IMG/VR virus record: IMGVR_UViG_3300042934_000426
Coordinates: 40,951-104,950 of that record
Length of the DNA: 64,000 nt
Reading direction: 5' to 3' (one strand)
DNA from: a virus
Below the pieces are notes generated by a model, which did no database searches, had not been told where the DNA came from, and worked only from the letters and a program-made list of their open reading frames with translations. This document shows positions 15,629-22,433 of this stretch, one piece after another; positions within the stretch are counted from its first letter, which is position 1, and the number at the start of each line of letters is the position of its first letter. Position numbers and translations under genes: made by a program.

Positions 15629-15794
15629 TGTCATTTCCCCCATTACATGTAATCTGATAACTGTTATATGAATCTCGTATGTGTATAGCTGTGTGCTGGT
15701 TATGTGAAGGGCTTCGCTCGACAAAAGGAGCGAAGACCCATGACACACATTTCAAAAATATCCATCCTACGACTATCCAGAATAGGACTATCAT
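15495..15794 (-). CDS. Possible membrane-anchored small protein, 99 aa
   Basis: ATG 15794 overlaps the TGA of the 148-aa gene (ATGA), with no strong ribosome site of its own. The N terminus is a clear membrane anchor (MIVLFWIVVGWIFLKCVSW), followed by a hydrophilic part. The last 134 bases overlap the start of the 238-aa gene in another frame, so part of this ORF may be a shadow. The real portion is most likely the N-terminal anchor and the 35 residues after it. Confidence 0.4.
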   Translation of the reverse strand: MIVLFWIVVGWIFLKCVSWVFAPFVERSPSHNQHTAIHIRDSYNSYQITCNGGNDNDNRNEKRKEEKSTWDYGYTSSTDYYEDFRSAIKEDRNTRYRGN

Positions 15795-16237
15795 AGTTTC
15801 AGCACGGCTTCCTTGAATTCCTTGATAGCCGTCTTAATTTCCCTTCGTTGGTTCTTCGTCGAAGCGGTATGGTCGTACTCGCTAACGATTTCTTGCTCTA
15901 CGTCTTCGTACATTTGCCACAGGTAAATAGCGGTACCTCGATAAAGAAAGACGAATACGTGGTCTTTGTAGACGATTCGGTGGTTACCTTTCGCATACTC
16001 TCCGTGTATCATAGCTTCGTGCATGTTTCTACTTTTCAGCTTCCGAAGACCGTCAATATAGACGCTCTTCGGAAATTGGTGGATAAAGCTGACCGCAAGT
16101 TTTCGAGCGGTATCAGGTTCTAACAGCTTCAAGAGGTCTTCCCTTTTTGCTCCATATATTTGAGATAAGTAAACCTGGTAACCACCAGGTTTACTTCGAT
16201 AACTATTCAACGGTAATAAGCTCCCCATCACGTACAT
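15791..16237 (-). CDS. Hypothetical protein, 148 aa
   Basis: ATG 16237 follows AAAGGGGTGT and overlaps the end of the SprT-like gene by 35 bases in another frame; ATG 16228 is an alternative. The product is mixed alpha/beta with HRIVYKDHVFVFLYRGTAIY in the middle and a long basic C-terminal helix (RREIKTAIKEFKEAVLK). The middle strands vaguely recall RelE-type folds, but no catalytic pattern is clear. Confidence 0.55.
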   Translation of the reverse strand: MYVMGSLLPLNSYRSKPGGYQVYLSQIYGAKREDLLKLLEPDTARKLAVSFIHQFPKSVYIDGLRKLKSRNMHEAMIHGEYAKGNHRIVYKDHVFVFLYRGTAIYLWQMYEDVEQEIVSEYDHTASTKNQRREIKTAIKEFKEAVLKL

Positions 16238-17528
16238 ACACCCCTTTGTTAAAGTCGATTTGGTGACGCTTCGCCTGATAGGTAATCGTCGCTGGTGTCT
16301 TTCCGAAGTGCTCCGCTACCGCCTTCATGGAACCTAATTCCCGATAAAGCGTGATAATGTCTTCAGGGTTATCGTGGCTTCGAAGTCTTTGGTTCTTCAC
16401 TTCTACCGCTACGATTTTTGCCTTCGGCTTCTTTGGTGTTTTTGGTTCTTCCGTTTTCACTTTTTTCGTCCCCTTCGGCTTCTTTGGTGCTTTAGGCTTT
16501 TCTTCCGAAGCTTGCTTTTCTTGCTCTTGTTCGATTTCCTTTACTTCTTCATTGTTCACTTCGTCAGGCACGACTTCAGCGGTGTTATAGGCTATCCAAT
16601 GAGTATACCCCTCTTTGTAAGCGTTATGACCTTTTTGGTACGTCCCTTCTTGTGCTTCGGTGATAGGCTCAGTCGATGTCCCTTTATGCTCTTCGATAAA
16701 GAATTCCTTTTCGTCCTTGGACTTGAATTTTTCGAAGTAGCGATAAGAGGCGCGCATATTCTTTTCAATCGCGTCTTCTCCTGGCTTCTCGACGTGTGAC
16801 TGTGTTACCTGAATGACTTTCCCACCCTTCGGTACTTCAATATAAGGGGTATCACAAACCATACACACCGCATGAATCTGACGTGTGCACCATACCGTAA
16901 TACGGTGACCATTCGAAGCCACACAACGACAAATGAACTTACGGTTATAGCTTTGTGGTTCAGGCATTTTGGCTATATTCCCATAGCATTGAGCGCCTTT
17001 TGCGGGAATTCCTACAATTTGCGCGTAATCTTTGAAATCTTTGTTATGCCAATCTTTCGGGCGCTTCTTTTGGTTCTCTGTCGGTTCTTCACCAGGCTTC
17101 GCATATAACACTTCGTCTTGCCATTGGTGAATCATTTCGTGTCGAAGCGTTTCTAGGATTCGCTCTTCCGTATTTAATACGATGAAGTTTCGGTTAAAGC
17201 GAATATGACGCTCAATCCCCATATTATCGGTGCCTGGCGTGTAGTTGCCTAATGTCTTATTAGAAAGCTTATCAATGGTAATCAGAGGGTAAGATAATTG
17301 ACCCTTGAAGTATTCTCTATTGTAGTCTTCCCACTTCTTATAAAGAAGCCCTAAGAATTCATTTTCCTTCGTTAGAAGCCCCATTAGCGCCTTCTTTAGC
17401 GTTTCTTGGTCTACTTCGATAATCTCCTGTTCGTCAGGCTTTTGTAGGATGGTACCATCCCCTAAGTCCACTTCCACCATATCGACTACTTGTTCGACTT
17501 CTTTCTTTTTCCCTTTCGTTTTAGCCAT
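16203..17528 (-). CDS. SprT-like zinc metalloprotease fused to HTH
   Basis: 441 aa from ATG 17528 behind AAGGAGCTGGCTGAAC. The N-terminal half is a SprT/SprTN-type domain: YFKGQLSYPLITIDKLSN, then the catalytic LRHEMIHQWQ (HExxH) and a third ligand in WHNKDFKDYA. A zinc ribbon follows (CRC...WC...CMVC, about residues 199-227). After a K/P-rich linker (about 330-375) comes a C-terminal HTH-like segment (IITLYRELGSMKAVAEHF GKTPATITYQAKR). SprT proteins cleave DNA-protein crosslinks in other systems; here substrate and timing are unknown. The fused HTH suggests targeting to DNA. Confidence 0.82.
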   Translation of the reverse strand: MAKTKGKKKEVEQVVDMVEVDLGDGTILQKPDEQEIIEVDQETLKKALMGLLTKENEFLGLLYKKWEDYNREYFKGQLSYPLITIDKLSNKTLGNYTPGTDNMGIERHIRFNRNFIVLNTEERILETLRHEMIHQWQDEVLYAKPGEEPTENQKKRPKDWHNKDFKDYAQIVGIPAKGAQCYGNIAKMPEPQSYNRKFICRCVASNGHRITVWCTRQIHAVCMVCDTPYIEVPKGGKVIQVTQSHVEKPGEDAIEKNMRASYRYFEKFKSKDEKEFFIEEHKGTSTEPITEAQEGTYQKGHNAYKEGYTHWIAYNTAEVVPDEVNNEEVKEIEQEQEKQASEEKPKAPKKPKGTKKVKTEEPKTPKKPKAKIVAVEVKNQRLRSHDNPEDIITLYRELGSMKAVAEHFGKTPATITYQAKRHQIDFNKGVYVRDGELITVE

Positions 17529-17555
17529 GTTCAGCCAGCTCCTTGTATTTTATTT

Positions 17556-17600
17556 TAGGGGGCTTTCGCCCCTTCTAAGTGTAGTATACGCTTCCGAAGT
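17556..17600 (-). promoter_or_regulatory. Leader hairpin with probable -10 box upstream of SprT-like gene
   Basis: Minus strand: GAAGCGTATACTACACTTAGAAG, then GGGGCGAAAGCCCCC (a GNRA-looped hairpin at 17558-17572), TAAAATAAAATAC and AAGGAGCTGG. The order matches the four repeated leaders at 13.5, 18.9, 19.55 and 19.98 kb, but with TATACT instead of TATGTA. Probably a promoter plus mRNA-stabilising 5' hairpin. Confidence 0.5.
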
Positions 17601-17605
17601 ATTTT

Positions 17606-17755
17606 TTATTCCTTCGTTGCATTTGCTTTAATGAAAGACATAGAACCTTGTACAACCAATAACGTAGGTAAATGTGACGTGCTACCCTTCGGTTCACGAA
17701 TAGCCGTTTCAAGTTCTTTTTCTAATTGTTTCCATGCCTTTTCGTAATCGACCAT
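17606..17755 (-). CDS. Small hypothetical protein, 49 aa
   Basis: ATG 17755 follows GAGGGGGTGGGGGTAT, behind promoter 17796-17824. The N terminus is a helix (YEKAWKQLEKELETAIRE) and the C terminus has a second short helix (TLLVVQGSMSFIKA). This two-helix layout resembles small conserved phage proteins of unknown function. A different frame (17709-17834) with a perfect ribosome site overlaps its start. Confidence 0.6.
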   Translation of the reverse strand: MVDYEKAWKQLEKELETAIREPKGSTSHLPTLLVVQGSMSFIKANATKE

Positions 17756-17795
17756 ATACCCCCACCCCCTCAACTCCGTTTTTGGTTCTAAAATT

Positions 17796-17824
17796 AGTAT
17801 ACAACAATGAACAACAATTTACAA
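17796..17824 (-). promoter_or_regulatory. Sigma-A-like promoter with operator-like word
   Basis: Minus strand TTGTAA (17819-17824), 17 bases, TATACT (17796-17801). The spacer ATTGTTGTTCATTGTTG carries a variant of the GTTCAAAGTTG word found at other early promoters. It lies 40 bases downstream of cassette A and drives the 49-aa gene. Confidence 0.6.
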
Positions 17825-17864
17825 GCGTAAACATTTACCACCTCCTTTTCAGGCAAAAAATTTT

Positions 17865-18046
17865 GGGAAATCGCCTATTACGTATCAACTCGTACGTAAT
17901 ACTCAATGACACACGCTATAGTGTCTATCTGAAAAATTTTTTATTTTTCTCTCCGCTGATAAAAAATAAAAAAATAAATTTTTGAAAATCAAAACCCTTG
18001 TGACACCACTACTACGTACCAACTCGTACGTAATAGAAGGTTTCCC
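17865..18046. repeat. 182-bp quasi-palindromic cassette, copy A
   Basis: Bounded by GGGAAA (17865) and TTTCCC (ending 18046). Inside, 11 bases from each end, are two inverted repeats TATTACGTA-8-TACGTAATA (17876-17901, and 18010-18035 with one mismatch), both with loops of the NCAACTCG type. The centre is very A+T-rich with AAAAATTTTTTATTTTT and AAAAATAAAAAAATAAATTTTT facing each other. It lies between transcription units in a gene-free stretch (17835-18164). A second copy of the same length lies in opposite orientation at 48235-48416. Function unknown: origin, partition, recombination or termination site are all possible. Confidence 0.85.
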
Positions 18047-18111
18047 ATTTCATTTTTGACTTATTAGGTGTTTTTTCTCTTATTTTGTGAATGTTTTCAC
18101 TTAACAAATAA

Positions 18112-18146
18112 GGAAATTTTAGGCTATTATTTTCCTAAAATTCCCA
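18112..18146 (-). terminator. Probable terminator, A+T-rich stem
   Basis: Minus strand GGAATTTTAGG and CCTAAAATTTCC form an 11-bp imperfect stem around a 10-base loop, followed by TTATTTGTT. It lies 20 bases after the stop of the 233-aa gene and just before cassette A. Confidence 0.6.
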
Positions 18147-18164
18147 TCATATACCCCCTAGGGA

Positions 18165-18866
18165 TTACTGTTCGAATACTTCAGCTTGTGACTTCGGAAT
18201 CCATCTTTCGAATTTTTGATTATTCAGTTTCTTTACAAACTGTTGGCGCACCTTCTTTCGTTCTGCCTTCGACATACCTAAGACACCCGCTGGGTCATAG
18301 GGAATACCTAACCTATCCGCACACGTCGCACCGAAGCCTGTAACCATGCTAGCGGGCTCAGTGAGTTGCTTCGAACAACGAGCACAAAAGGTCATATCGG
18401 TTAGCATATCTGCATAGCCTTCGACTAACCAGGCTTTTGCGGATTCCGCTTTGACCTTCCCTGTAATGATACGGCTGTCAATTCCTAGGCTCTTCATAAG
18501 GAACGGCTTGATTTTAAGTGTGATGGTCGGGTAGTTACCAGCTTCGGAAGCCTTCTTCTTTTCTTCGTTTTGCTTCGTCCATTCTTTTTCACGTTCCATA
18601 CACTTGCGAACCGCATTAGCCATGTTATCTGTGAATACAGCGCCTTCGTCATGCTTTGCTTTCATATCCAATAGAAATTGAAACGGTTTTGTTTTCTTCG
18701 AAGCTTCTGTTAAGAATGTTCCGAATTCTTCGATTTGTTTTTGGTACGCTCCATTTAACTTCGCTTTTTCCATATCCTTCGTATAAGCGTCTGTAAGTGC
18801 CTTATCTGCCTTTGTAACCTTTTTCGCTACTTCTTCCTTATAAGTTCTTTTCGCCTTCAATACCAT
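18165..18866 (-). CDS. Hypothetical protein with zinc-binding motif, 233 aa
   Basis: ATG 18866 follows AAGGAGCTGGGAAGC; the frame is open upstream but that part is the hairpin leader. Residues 1-110 are helical and highly charged. Residues about 165-195 carry CARCSKQLTEPASMVTGFG followed by ATCADRLG, a zinc knuckle pattern (CxxC...C) as in DUF6011-type phage proteins. The C terminus is basic. It is a monocistronic unit with its own leader element and terminator, so probably made in quantity. Function unknown. Confidence 0.65.
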   Translation of the reverse strand: MVLKAKRTYKEEVAKKVTKADKALTDAYTKDMEKAKLNGAYQKQIEEFGTFLTEASKKTKPFQFLLDMKAKHDEGAVFTDNMANAVRKCMEREKEWTKQNEEKKKASEAGNYPTITLKIKPFLMKSLGIDSRIITGKVKAESAKAWLVEGYADMLTDMTFCARCSKQLTEPASMVTGFGATCADRLGIPYDPAGVLGMSKAERKKVRQQFVKKLNNQKFERWIPKSQAEVFEQ

Positions 18867-18898
18867 GCTTCCCAGCTCCTTAAAATGGTTTTGTTTTA

Positions 18899-18959
18899 GG
18901 GGAGCTTTAAGGGCTCCCCTCATACTTAACATACATACGTCTTTTGTTTTGCTCTACAG
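18899..18959 (-). promoter_or_regulatory. Repeated promoter-like element plus 5' leader hairpin (copy 2)
   Basis: Minus strand: GTAGAGCAAAACAAAAGACG, TATGTATGTTAAGTATGAG, then the hairpin GGGGAGC-7-GCTCCCC (18899-18919), TAAAACAAAACC and AAGGAGCTGG before the 233-aa gene. Same order and spacing as the copies at 13.55, 19.56 and 19.98 kb. Confidence 0.65.
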
Positions 18960-18960
18960 C

Positions 18961-19509
18961 TTAGAAGAAGAAGATTCCCAGGTCTTCTCTCCAATACGTG
19001 TCGTCCTGGTATGGTGTGAACATTCCTACGGCACGCTCTTTCGCTTCGATACCGCCATTCCACCATAGAATCGTTTGGAAGCCTTTGTACGTTCCCGAAG
19101 CGTGTAACATATCCTCTGCCGTGCGACTTAGTGTGCGGACATTCGCTTCAGCGTCTTCAGTCTTCGTGATTCCGAAGAATGGTTTGTAGTCCATATTGAC
19201 CAGGTATAAGAAGTAGTCCATAGCGATAGCGTTGTACTGTGCTTTGTGCATAAGAGCGATTCGTTGAATATCCATAGTCTTATTCTTTTTACGCTTGTTG
19301 TGACCCAGCTCGCTCATTTCACTTCTGATTTCTTGATACAGGTTGTGATTCTCTTCGATTTGACGCTTGATACGTGTTTCGAATGTTACGACGTTTCCAA
19401 AAGCTTCGGTTGTTTCTTGGCGAATCATATCCAGCACTTCGAATGAATGAATCCCGTGATTGTTGTTTTGTGTGTCCAGGTTTTTGTAACGTAATGATGT
19501 TCTTGTCAT
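18961..19509 (-). CDS. Hypothetical protein, 182 aa
   Basis: ATG 19509 behind AGGAGCTGGATAAA. The product is soluble, helical in the middle (RIKRQIEENHNLYQEIRSEM, IALMHKAQYNAIAMDYFLYL) and ends in an aromatic run (WREDLGIFFF). No domain recognised. It forms a single-gene unit between two leader elements, implying independent, possibly high, expression at the same stage as its neighbours. Confidence 0.65.
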   Translation of the reverse strand: MTRTSLRYKNLDTQNNNHGIHSFEVLDMIRQETTEAFGNVVTFETRIKRQIEENHNLYQEIRSEMSELGHNKRKKNKTMDIQRIALMHKAQYNAIAMDYFLYLVNMDYKPFFGITKTEDAEANVRTLSRTAEDMLHASGTYKGFQTILWWNGGIEAKERAVGMFTPYQDDTYWREDLGIFFF

Positions 19510-19535
19510 TTTATCCAGCTCCTAGTTTTTATTTT

Positions 19536-19594
19536 GGGGAGCTTCGGAAGCTCCCTCATACTTACCATACATACGGCTTTTATTTTCCTCTACG
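19536..19594 (-). promoter_or_regulatory. Repeated promoter-like element plus 5' leader hairpin (copy 3)
   Basis: Minus strand: GTAGAGGAAAATAAAAGCCG, TATGTATGGTAAGTATGAG, hairpin GGGAGCTTCCGAAGCTCCC (19537-19555, nine-base arms around one base, itself containing CTTCCGAAG), CAAAATAAAAACT and AGGAGCTGG. Precedes the 182-aa gene. Confidence 0.65.
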
Positions 19595-19607
19595 GTGCTT
19601 CGGAAGC

Positions 19608-19940
19608 CTATAAAGTCTTCACGTAGTCTAATCCATAATTGTATACAGTTATAAGTCCATTTGTGCGTTTTTGTACCTTCACCATGATACGTTCATTGGT
19701 TACATGGATATTGAATAGGTAGCAATGGCTCTTTACGTAAGTTGTAGCATAAGCAACGGAAATAATAAGCGTATCGTCTTTCTTTTCCTTTGTAGCCGTA
19801 CCGTCAACTAAGAAATCGAGTACCGATTGAATCATTTGTTTTACTTCTTCCTTCGACTGAATCATTTTCCCTACAAATACCTTAATGAATAAGTCGTTTG
19901 CCATTTTCATAAAGTGTTTTTCTGTTATTGCTTTCATCAT
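19608..19940 (-). CDS. Hypothetical protein, 110 aa
   Basis: ATG 19940 (or 19937) follows AAGGAGCTGGTT; the open frame upstream is leader. The N-terminal half is helical (TEKHFMKMANDLFIKVFVG, EEVKQMIQSVLDFLV), the C-terminal half looks beta (TLIISVAYATTYVKSHCYLF, ERIMVKVQKRTNGLITVYNY). Not recognised. Single-gene unit behind leader copy 4. Confidence 0.65.
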   Translation of the reverse strand: MMKAITEKHFMKMANDLFIKVFVGKMIQSKEEVKQMIQSVLDFLVDGTATKEKKDDTLIISVAYATTYVKSHCYLFNIHVTNERIMVKVQKRTNGLITVYNYGLDYVKTL

Positions 19941-19961
19941 AACCAGCTCCTTTTTTGTTTT

Positions 19962-20014
19962 AGGGGCTTTCCCCCTCATTATTACCATACATACGTCTTT
20001 TATTTTATTCTACG
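19962..20014 (-). promoter_or_regulatory. Repeated promoter-like element plus 5' leader hairpin (copy 4)
   Basis: Minus strand: GTAGAATAAAATAAAAGACG, TATGTATGGTAATAATGAG, the short hairpin GGGGGAAAGCCCC (19962-19974), TAAAACAAAAA and AAGGAGCTGG. It follows the HU terminator by about 30 bases, which supports its being a promoter. Confidence 0.65.
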
Positions 20015-20044
20015 CCCTTCGGAAGTGTATTATCCACGTCAATA

Positions 20045-20085
20045 AATAGAAAAAGACCCATGCCTTCAGGGGTGGCATGGGTCTT
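20045..20085 (-). terminator. Strong intrinsic terminator after HU gene
   Basis: Perfect 12-bp stem AAGACCCATGCC / GGCATGGGTCTT with a 9-base loop, followed by TTTCTATTTATT on the minus strand. Confidence 0.9.
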
Positions 20086-20116
20086 ACAGGGGTATTCGGG
20101 TTAGGTTAAGTATAGC

Positions 20117-20470
20117 TTACTTTAACGCGTCTTTCAATGCCTTACCAGGTTTGAACGCTGGATATTTACCACCAGCAATTTCAAGTTCTTCGCCTGTTTG
20201 TGGATTGCGTCCCTTTCTTGCTTGACGCTCACGCACTTCGTACACGCCATGACCTATGTAGCGTACTTTATCACCATTTTGAAGAGCACCTAAGATAAGG
20301 GACTTCTCAGCGTCTAAGATTTTACCGATAACGCCCTGAGATACTTCGACAGGGTGGTCACCCGCTTTTAGTTCTTCCTGAATGGCTTTGACCATATCCT
20401 CTTTACCGAAAATCGTTCCTTTTGTTTCGACTACTTCTACAGGTGCTTCTACAGCTTTTTTCTTTGCCAT
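20117..20470 (-). CDS. HU/IHF-family DNA-binding protein
   Basis: 117 aa, about 25 residues longer than bacterial HU because of an N-terminal extension ([18 protein letters not shown]). The HU core follows: helices [12 protein letters not shown] and [21 protein letters not shown], then the strand [20 protein letters not shown], the DNA-binding arm with the signature [12 protein letters not shown] and the end [13 protein letters not shown]. It should bend and compact DNA as a dimer. It has its own promoter and terminators on both sides. Start chosen by AAAGGAGATAAAGAATC. Confidence 0.95.
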   Translation of the reverse strand: MAKKKAVEAPVEVVETKGTIFGKEDMVKAIQEELKAGDHPVEVSQGVIGKILDAEKSLILGALQNGDKVRYIGHGVYEVRERQARKGRNPQTGEELEIAGGKYPAFKPGKALKDALK

Positions 20471-20536
20471 GATTCTTTATCTCCTTTGGGTCTATGCCCA
20501 TATTGAATTCGGTAGCTCACCAGCTCCGTTAAGGCG

Positions 20537-20566
20537 ACTATATCACTCTCGGATAAGCTTCGTCAA
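20537..20566 (-). promoter_or_regulatory. Sigma-A-like promoter for HU gene
   Basis: Minus strand TTGACG (20561-20566), 18-base spacer, TATAGT (20537-20542). It starts a few bases after terminator 20569-20615. A spare ribosome-like site, CGGAGCTGG, lies at 20518-20527 in the leader without a gene attached. Confidence 0.7.
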
Positions 20567-20568
20567 TA

Positions 20569-20615
20569 GAAAAAGCTCCCGAAGCGTATTGGTGGGCTCT
20601 TCGGGAGCTTTTTCT
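20569..20615. terminator. Strong terminator, 17-bp stem
   Basis: AGAAAAAGCTCCCGAAG pairs perfectly with CTTCGGGAGCTTTTTCT around an 12-13-base loop; T runs on both sides make it potentially bidirectional. It begins at the stop codon of the small holin-like gene and closes the late/lysis unit. Confidence 0.92.
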
Positions 20616-20793
20616 ATTTCTTTTCCTTTTTCGGTTTCATGAAAATACCCGCAATCGCTATACCCGCTAATGTAAGGTCAGCTATAGCGTTGGTTAATTC
20701 CCCAGGTACTTCGTAGCCTGTAGCATGCTTTACTACGACGGCAAGTGCGGATATCACAGGAATGAGTAACGCTTTATTGAATGTATGCTTCAT
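20614..20793 (-). CDS. Holin-like small membrane protein, 59 aa
   Basis: ATG 20793 overlaps the amidase stop (ATGA) and has AAAGGAGCG upstream. The protein has two hydrophobic helices (ALLIPVISALAVVV and AIADLTLAGIAIAGIF) separated by a short GYEVPGEL turn, and ends with a charged tail KPKKEKK. Size, two-helix hairpin, basic tail and position after the amidase all fit a class II holin. It is the last gene of the late unit. Confidence 0.75.
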   Translation of the reverse strand: MKHTFNKALLIPVISALAVVVKHATGYEVPGELTNAIADLTLAGIAIAGIFMKPKKEKK

Positions 20794-21548
20794 AGGTTTC
20801 GACGCTCCTTTATGACAATAGGTTTATAGCCTTTCGCCTTCAATTCGTCCTGAAGTCTTTTTGCGTTGTCTTCGTTTTCGTATGCCCCTACTTGAACAAG
20901 GAAAACGTACCCTTCCGAAGTGGGCTTTGTAGGTGAAGGTGTCGGCTTCGGAACGTAGGTCTTCCCAAAAATCTCACATATTGCCTTCGCCAGCTCCACC
21001 GCGCACTCACGACGGTACTCGTCCGATAGAAGCCTCTTCACGTCGTCTTGGTTGTCCATAAAGCCCAGCTCGACAAGAATCGAAACAGGCTTGACGTTCT
21101 TTATCATGTAAAGCCATGCCCCAGGTTTTAAACCTCTATCCTTCATTTTAGTTCCTTGCATAACGTGATGATGAACCACTTGCGCTACCTTTTTCGATAG
21201 AGCGGAAGTTTCATAGTAAAGCGTTTCGATACCGCCCGCCTTATCGTTTAAGATTCCGTCGAAGGCGTTGGCATGGATTTCTACGTGAAGGTGTGCCCCT
21301 GATTCATTCACACGCTTCGCACGGGTTTCTAGTGGTACATCTATCTTGTCGTGGTCAACATCTACATGCTTAATCCCACAACGCTTCAGTTCTTCAGCTA
21401 AGTAGTCTTGGACGGCTTCGTTGAACTCTTTTTCTTTCATACGCTGACCATTTCGCTGTGGTAGTGGTGGCGTTTCTTTTCCGTTGGTATCGTATCCATG
21501 CCCCGCTGAAGACGATACGATTGGTTCAGACACCTGAATAAGTGCCAT
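20790..21548 (-). CDS. N-acetylmuramoyl-L-alanine amidase with SPOR domain (endolysin)
   Basis: 252 aa from ATG 21548 behind AGGGGGACAACCTAT; the frame is open upstream but without a ribosome site there. Amidase_3 signatures: SAGHGYDTNG with the first zinc His, HVEIHANAFDG with the second His, and VELGFMDNQDD with the catalytic Glu. After a P/T-rich linker (about residues 187-200) comes a SPOR domain (FLVQVGAYENEDNAKRLQDE) that should bind peptidoglycan. No signal peptide, so export would need the holin. Cleaves the amide bond between MurNAc and the stem peptide. Confidence 0.93.
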   Translation of the reverse strand: MALIQVSEPIVSSSAGHGYDTNGKETPPLPQRNGQRMKEKEFNEAVQDYLAEELKRCGIKHVDVDHDKIDVPLETRAKRVNESGAHLHVEIHANAFDGILNDKAGGIETLYYETSALSKKVAQVVHHHVMQGTKMKDRGLKPGAWLYMIKNVKPVSILVELGFMDNQDDVKRLLSDEYRRECAVELAKAICEIFGKTYVPKPTPSPTKPTSEGYVFLVQVGAYENEDNAKRLQDELKAKGYKPIVIKERRNL

Positions 21549-21561
21549 ATAGGTTGTCCCC

Positions 21562-21864
21562 CTATGCGATAATTTTCTTATGGATTTCACTTACTTTATC
21601 ATTCGTATCTTTTGCCGTGTCGACACCCTTCCGAAGCGTTTCCATAATTTCCTTTTGGAATTCGATTTCCCGCTCGGCTTGCTTGGCAAAAACGTCTGAC
21701 AAACTATTAAAAGCGTCCGTGTTCTTGTTCAGCGAATCGGTGCTGTTTGCCCATTGTGTCATCACTAGCCTAAAGGCTTGGTAGCCGAAGTAGATAACCG
21801 CAATCGCGATTCCTATGCCCCCCAGGTCTTTTGCTAGCTTGAACCACTCGAAATCAATCGTCAT
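21562..21864 (-). CDS. BhlA/holin-like one-pass membrane protein
   Basis: 100 aa. One membrane helix (GGIGIAIAVIYFGYQAFRLV, about residues 15-34) is followed by a long amphipathic helix/coiled coil (EREIEFQKEIMETLRKG, TAKDTNDKVSEIHKK). This resembles BhlA/XhlA-type proteins of Bacillus lysis cassettes, although here the membrane helix is N-terminal. It lies between the papain-like hydrolase and the amidase, consistent with lysis or with a holin partner. Confidence 0.65.
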   Translation of the reverse strand: MTIDFEWFKLAKDLGGIGIAIAVIYFGYQAFRLVMTQWANSTDSLNKNTDAFNSLSDVFAKQAEREIEFQKEIMETLRKGVDTAKDTNDKVSEIHKKIIA

Positions 21865-21910
21865 ACCCCCTGACCCCTTCCTTCCAAAATTCCAGCCCTG
21901 ATTACTTATT

Positions 21911-22420
21911 CTATTTTACCACCTGGTAACCATTTGAAATAGAGCTAACCTTCCGAAGGTTATAAACTTGGATAAGTTCATGAGGGTACACGTCCCCTAC
22001 ACCTATTTGTAGCAACCGCTTCACGCCTACTACGTAAAAAATGTAGTCGACCACTTCGGAACAATACAATTTGTTTTTCTCTTCGATAAGCGTACGATTG
22101 GACTTCCACCAGCTTCGAAGTATTAAACCGACCATTTCTAGGTAGTCGTAAGCCTTTCCTTCCTGTGTGTAGGCTAGAAGCTCGATATGAAACTGTTGCT
22201 TACGGGTTAGCTCGGTGCGGTAGACTTCGAACACTTCCGAAGGCTGTATACGTCGTATCTTCGTTTTTGTAAACCGCTGGGCTTCGAGCACAAGCGGTGT
22301 TCCGTCAATGTCTTCCCCTATGACTAAGGCTACATGGGTGTAAGATGACTTCGTGATGTAAGCAATAACCTTAGAAATAAGGGAACGTCCCTTGAAAAAA
22401 AGTACGTCCCCTGTTTTCAT
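21911..22420 (-). CDS. Papain-like (YiiX/NlpC-P60 type) cysteine hydrolase
   Basis: 169 aa from ATG 22420 behind GGGAGCTAGGAGC. The order MKTGDVLFFKGRSLISKVI, then SSYTHVALVIGE (His) and KLYCSEVVDYIF (Cys) matches circularly permuted papain-like hydrolases of the YiiX/YaeF group, where the conserved His precedes the Cys. Such enzymes cleave peptide, amide or ester bonds at the envelope. Placed just before the amidase, it may help lysis or act on wall or lipid at infection. Confidence 0.72.
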   Translation of the reverse strand: MKTGDVLFFKGRSLISKVIAYITKSSYTHVALVIGEDIDGTPLVLEAQRFTKTKIRRIQPSEVFEVYRTELTRKQQFHIELLAYTQEGKAYDYLEMVGLILRSWWKSNRTLIEEKNKLYCSEVVDYIFYVVGVKRLLQIGVGDVYPHELIQVYNLRKVSSISNGYQVVK

Positions 22421-22433
22421 GCTCCTAGCTCCC

